DNA from: an uncultured Polaribacter sp.
GTDB lineage: Bacteria > Bacteroidota > Bacteroidia > Flavobacteriales > Flavobacteriaceae
Length of the DNA: 64,000 bases
Direction: 5' to 3'
Assembly: GCA_905480405.1 (NCBI GenBank)
Contig: CAJQQH010000043.1
Coordinates: 1 to 64,000, forward strand
The notes under the pieces are model-generated. The model searched no databases. It was given only the letters and a program-made list of their open reading frames with translations, and was not told where the DNA came from. The position numbers and the translations under genes are program-made. This document shows, one piece after another, positions 60,577 through 64,000 of this stretch (position 1 is the first letter of the stretch; every line of letters starts with the position of its first letter).

Positions 60577-63500
60577 TTATTTTTTTATAAACTTGGTCGT
60601 AAAAGAAAAATTATTAGAAGATATCTTTATCAAATACAATCCACTTGAAAGATCTTCTACATTCATTTTTTCTAAATTTTGGTAAAATTCTAATACCTTT
60701 TCACCAATAACAGAAAAAACCTCTACCTTAGTTATAGTTTTAATTGAAGAATCTAAAGTCAAAAAATTATGAACAGGATTAGGATACAACTTCACAGTTG
60801 GTCCTAAAACATTATCTTTAACACTTAATACACAAGCATCTCCAACTGTATAACTAAAATATTTAGTTACAGCCAACCCTCCTGCAAAAGCAAATTTACA
60901 AGCATAATTAATTGTTTCCCCGTTTGTAAATCCACTTAATGTTTTTGTAAATTTTTTACCTCCAACATTATCCATTTGAGTTTCTCCAAAAGGTGTTTGT
61001 TTCCATAAAAAAGCAATAACTCCTGTTTTTTCTGCATCTAATAACTCAAAAGTAAATTTCACATCATTACCTATTGTTTCAAAATTATAGTCATAGCCAT
61101 CAGAAAATGATCCTTGTTGTGCATCTCCACTTGAACCAGAACATGCTGTGTTTTCATTTTTTGAGGTAGATACTTGCAATACTATTGGATTGTTAACAGA
61201 TTCATTACCAAGTAAATCTTTTGCTGTAACATTAAAGGTATAATCTGTTTCGGCTTGTAAATTACTTATAATTAAAGATTTTTGTACTCCAGAATCTCCA
61301 TTTATAGTTCCAGAAATTGAGCCAGAATTAGCAGTATAAACAATTGTACCAGAATCATCAGTTGCATTTACTAAAATTTCTATAGATCTAGAAGTTATAC
61401 TACCTATTGTAGCTGTAAAGTTTTCTGGAGCAGTTGTATCTACAACACCTGCACAATCATCGCCAACTGTATATGAAAAATATTTTGTAACTGCTAAACC
61501 TCCAGAAAAAGCAAATTTACAAGCATAGCTAATGGTCTGACCAGCAGTAAAACCCCCTAAAGTTTTAGAAAATGTTTTTCCAGAAATATGATCCATTTGA
61601 GTTTCTTCAAAAGGAGATTGTTTCCATAAATAAGCTACGATACCTTCTTTATCTTCATCTAGTAATTCAAATTTAATAGTTACGTTAGATCCTACTGTTT
61701 CAAAAGTAACCTTATAACCCGTTGAAAAACCTCCTTGCTGTGCAACAGTAGATGCCTCAGTACAAGATTTAACTTCAGAAACTGTAATATTTACAACTTC
61801 TGATGTAGTTTTTGCTCCATTATTATCTGTAGCAACAGCAGTTATTGAATGATTACCAACACTTGCTCCTTGCCAAACGAAACTAAAAGAATCTGTTGTA
61901 TCCTCTCCTATTTTTGTTGTTCCATCAAAAAATTCTACCATAGAAACAGTACCATCTAAATCGCTTGAGATCGTTGTTATTGCAATGTCTTCATCTTCAC
62001 TAAAAGAGGCTCCATTACCTGGAGAAGTAATAGATACTGATGGACTTAAATTACCTGTTGCAGATACAATTACCAATACTTCATCAGTATCAGAATAAGT
62101 ACCATCATTAACAGTTAATTTGCATTTGTAAACACCCTCAACTAAATTAGAAATATTTGGTGATACTGTTGTTTGATTATCAAAGTTGATAACAGATGGA
62201 CCATAAATTTGTTCCCAATTATAAGTTATGTTTTGACCTTCTGGATCATTACTACCAGAACCATTTAAAGTTGCAGTAGAAATAGGGCTAATTATTGAAA
62301 CATTATTTCCAGCATCAGCAATTGGTGCTACATAACCCAAAGCCTCTTTATAAGCAAAAGTCAGTTTACCTAAATTAAATTCTCCATTTTCTATAAAAAG
62401 TCTTAATACGTTTTCTCCTTTTGTTAATTCAATATCAGAAACTGTTTTAGTATTCCATGATTCCCAACCACCAGAATTCGAAACCGTTATATTAGAACTT
62501 ACTTTTTCGCCTTCAATTTCAAAATAAAAAGGTCCACCTCCACTTGAATTTCCAGAAGCGTACCTAAAACTTAAATTGTAAATTCCAGCAGTTTCCACAT
62601 CAATAGAATATTCCATCCATTCTCCAGCAGCAAGCCAACCTACTATTTTTCCTTCAGAATTATTAGATTCTGAATCTACATATTCATCTGTTCTATAATC
62701 TCCAGCATTATTTAATGATAAATCTAAATAAGATATGTTTTGCCCTTTACCACCTTCAAATTTATCATAATTACCAGGTTCGATAACACCAGGTATTTGA
62801 AACGCAGTTCCTAAATAAGGTACTTGTTCACCAACTATAACATTTACACTATTAGTTACATTAAAATTATCATTCAAATAGACTTTAGAGAAAAAACCAT
62901 GCACACCTAAAGAAAGGTTTTCTGCTTTCATATTGTAAGGTGCAGTTGTGTCTGTACCTAATAAGGTAGATCCATCAAAGAATTCTACTTTTGTAATTCC
63001 TGAACCAGAAACTGTTGTTGATAAGTTTACACTACCATTTGGATAAGCTTGTAAGAAATCAGAAGAAATTACTCCAGAAACATCAGTATCTCTATTAGTA
63101 GCCATTTTATTAGCTGGTACAGTTAATTGAAATCCATCAGAAAAAGTAACAGTAATTTGTGAATTTGAGTAATTATGAGCTACATAAGTCGTTTGTCCGT
63201 TTTGTTTAAAAACCGCAGCTATAGGATAATTAGCAGTTATTGAGGCATCTATAATACCAATAGCATTAGCAGAATGTAACCAATGATAAGTTTGTGCATC
63301 AGAAATACCAAACTTTAAATTTCTTTCTGGATATGCATTATATAAATTAACTGCCTCTTGTGGATTTGTCATAGACAAGTATTTCCAATAGGTATCATGC
63401 CATAAATTATCATTATCCTCTTTACTTAAAACTCCTGTATTAGCAGTAATTTCATTCCAAAGTTTTTTTGAATATTCTTGATTATGTCCTAAATAAAAAG

Positions 63501-64000
63501 AACCACCATGAATAGGATACATTTCTATTCCATAAGAAGCTGCAATATCTGAAGTCCAAAAAGTACCATTATCAGAAGAGTTACCCCAAACTCTAGAAAC
63601 TACACTATATTGTTGATTTGCTGGAAAATTACGTTCATATATATCAAACCAATATTCCTCTACAGCTGTTTGTTCTGTAGTGTAAATATAAATTCCTAAA
63701 TCTCTAATTTGATCGTTATTTGTAATGGTTCCCCAATGGATTAAAGAAGATGCAAATTGCATACTTTCTGAAGTTGATTCTTGGTCATTTCCTTGTGGAA
63801 AAGTTGCAAACCCATTTGCCCAACTATGACCTGCATAAGGACTAAAGTTTCTTAAAAAAGGAAATTTTGTATCGTTCCTATCTGTAGAAGCTGCGTCTCT
63901 AATTAATATATTTATCATTTCACCCCATTTTGTAGACCAACCAGGTTCAAACTGTTCCATAAAAGAAGCTGCATGAATAAAGTATCCCCAGTGAAAGTGA
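60577..64000 (-). CDS. GH81-like endo-1,3-beta-glucanase, multidomain with T9SS C-terminal domain (5' end outside window)
   Basis: Frame open to the window edge upstream of the listed Met (HFHWGYFIHAASFMEQF); FPFLRNFSPYAGHSWANGFATFPQGNDQESTSESMQF; CBM6-like, PKD, Ig-like and FN3-like domains; YPNPVHNFLTLD...LYLIKI C-terminus. Confidence 0.88.
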   Translation of the reverse strand, partial: HFHWGYFIHAASFMEQFEPGWSTKWGEMINILIRDAASTDRNDTKFPFLRNFSPYAGHSWANGFATFPQGNDQESTSESMQFASSLIHWGTITNNDQIRDLGIYIYTTEQTAVEEYWFDIYERNFPANQQYSVVSRVWGNSSDNGTFWTSDIAASYGIEMYPIHGGSFYLGHNQEYSKKLWNEITANTGVLSKEDNDNLWHDTYWKYLSMTNPQEAVNLYNAYPERNLKFGISDAQTYHWLHSANAIGIIDASITANYPIAAVFKQNGQTTYVAHNYSNSQITVTFSDGFQLTVPANKMATNRDTDVSGVISSDFLQAYPNGSVNLSTTVSGSGITKVEFFDGSTLLGTDTTAPYNMKAENLSLGVHGFFSKVYLNDNFNVTNSVNVIVGEQVPYLGTAFQIPGVIEPGNYDKFEGGKGQNISYLDLSLNNAGDYRTDEYVDSESNNSEGKIVGWLAAGEWMEYSIDVETAGIYNLSFRYASGNSSGGGPFYFEIEGEKVSSNITVSNSGGWESWNTKTVSDIELTKGENVLRLFIENGEFNLGKLTFAYKEALGYVAPIADAGNNVSIISPISTATLNGSGSNDPEGQNITYNWEQIYGPSVINFDNQTTVSPNISNLVEGVYKCKLTVNDGTYSDTDEVLVIVSATGNLSPSVSITSPGNGASFSEDEDIAITTISSDLDGTVSMVEFFDGTTKIGEDTTDSFSFVWQGASVGNHSITAVATDNNGAKTTSEVVNITVSEVKSCTEASTVAQQGGFSTGYKVTFETVGSNVTIKFELLDEDKEGIVAYLWKQSPFEETQMDHISGKTFSKTLGGFTAGQTISYACKFAFSGGLAVTKYFSYTVGDDCAGVVDTTAPENFTATIGSITSRSIEILVNATDDSGTIVYTANSGSISGTINGDSGVQKSLIISNLQAETDYTFNVTAKDLLGNESVNNPIVLQVSTSKNENTACSGSSGDAQQGSFSDGYDYNFETIGNDVKFTFELLDAEKTGVIAFLWKQTPFGETQMDNVGGKKFTKTLSGFTNGETINYACKFAFAGGLAVTKYFSYTVGDACVLSVKDNVLGPTVKLYPNPVHNFLTLDSSIKTITKVEVFSVIGEKVLEFYQNLEKMNVEDLSSGLYLIKISSNNFSFTTKFIKK

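Noticed and set aside
1-64000. CRISPR arrays, tRNA/rRNA genes, transposases, phage or known defence genes
   Set aside because: None seen; no regularly spaced identical repeats, tRNA-like cloverleafs or recombinase motifs recognised.

Overview
The window is AT-rich chromosomal DNA from a marine-type Flavobacteriaceae (Bacteroidota). Supporting signs are T9SS type A C-terminal domains, Bacteroidota-style TAnnTTTG promoters, a ~1,110-aa SecA and many beta-barrel or lipoprotein genes. Most of it is ordinary housekeeping sequence: lon, ttcA, secA, lgt, yidD, cysS, meaB, miaA, tpx, dgkA, ftsK, lolA, lptF/G-like, ribB and pepE. I found no rRNA, tRNA, CRISPR array, prophage or transposase. The most interesting locus is 15.7-21.2 kb. 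Two mirror-image paralogous operons (OB-fold protein, YceI, DUF5777 beta-barrel; one copy also has a CxxCH cytochrome lipoprotein) surround a membrane-anchored sensor with a LytTR DNA-binding domain. Both operons carry a similar ~49-nt element with ~20-21-nt periodic direct repeats just upstream of their promoter-like boxes. Other items worth a second look: a SAM-methyltransferase-family protein that has lost its core, a frameshifted lipoprotein gene, a DUF4331 protein split over two adjacent genes, two ECF sigma/putative anti-sigma/adhesin modules, a RibB with a degenerate RibA domain, a K+ channel with a C-terminal zinc ribbon, and a GH81 laminarinase-like enzyme with a duplicated ~100-aa uncharacterised module. 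All assignments come from reading the sequence; no database search was run.
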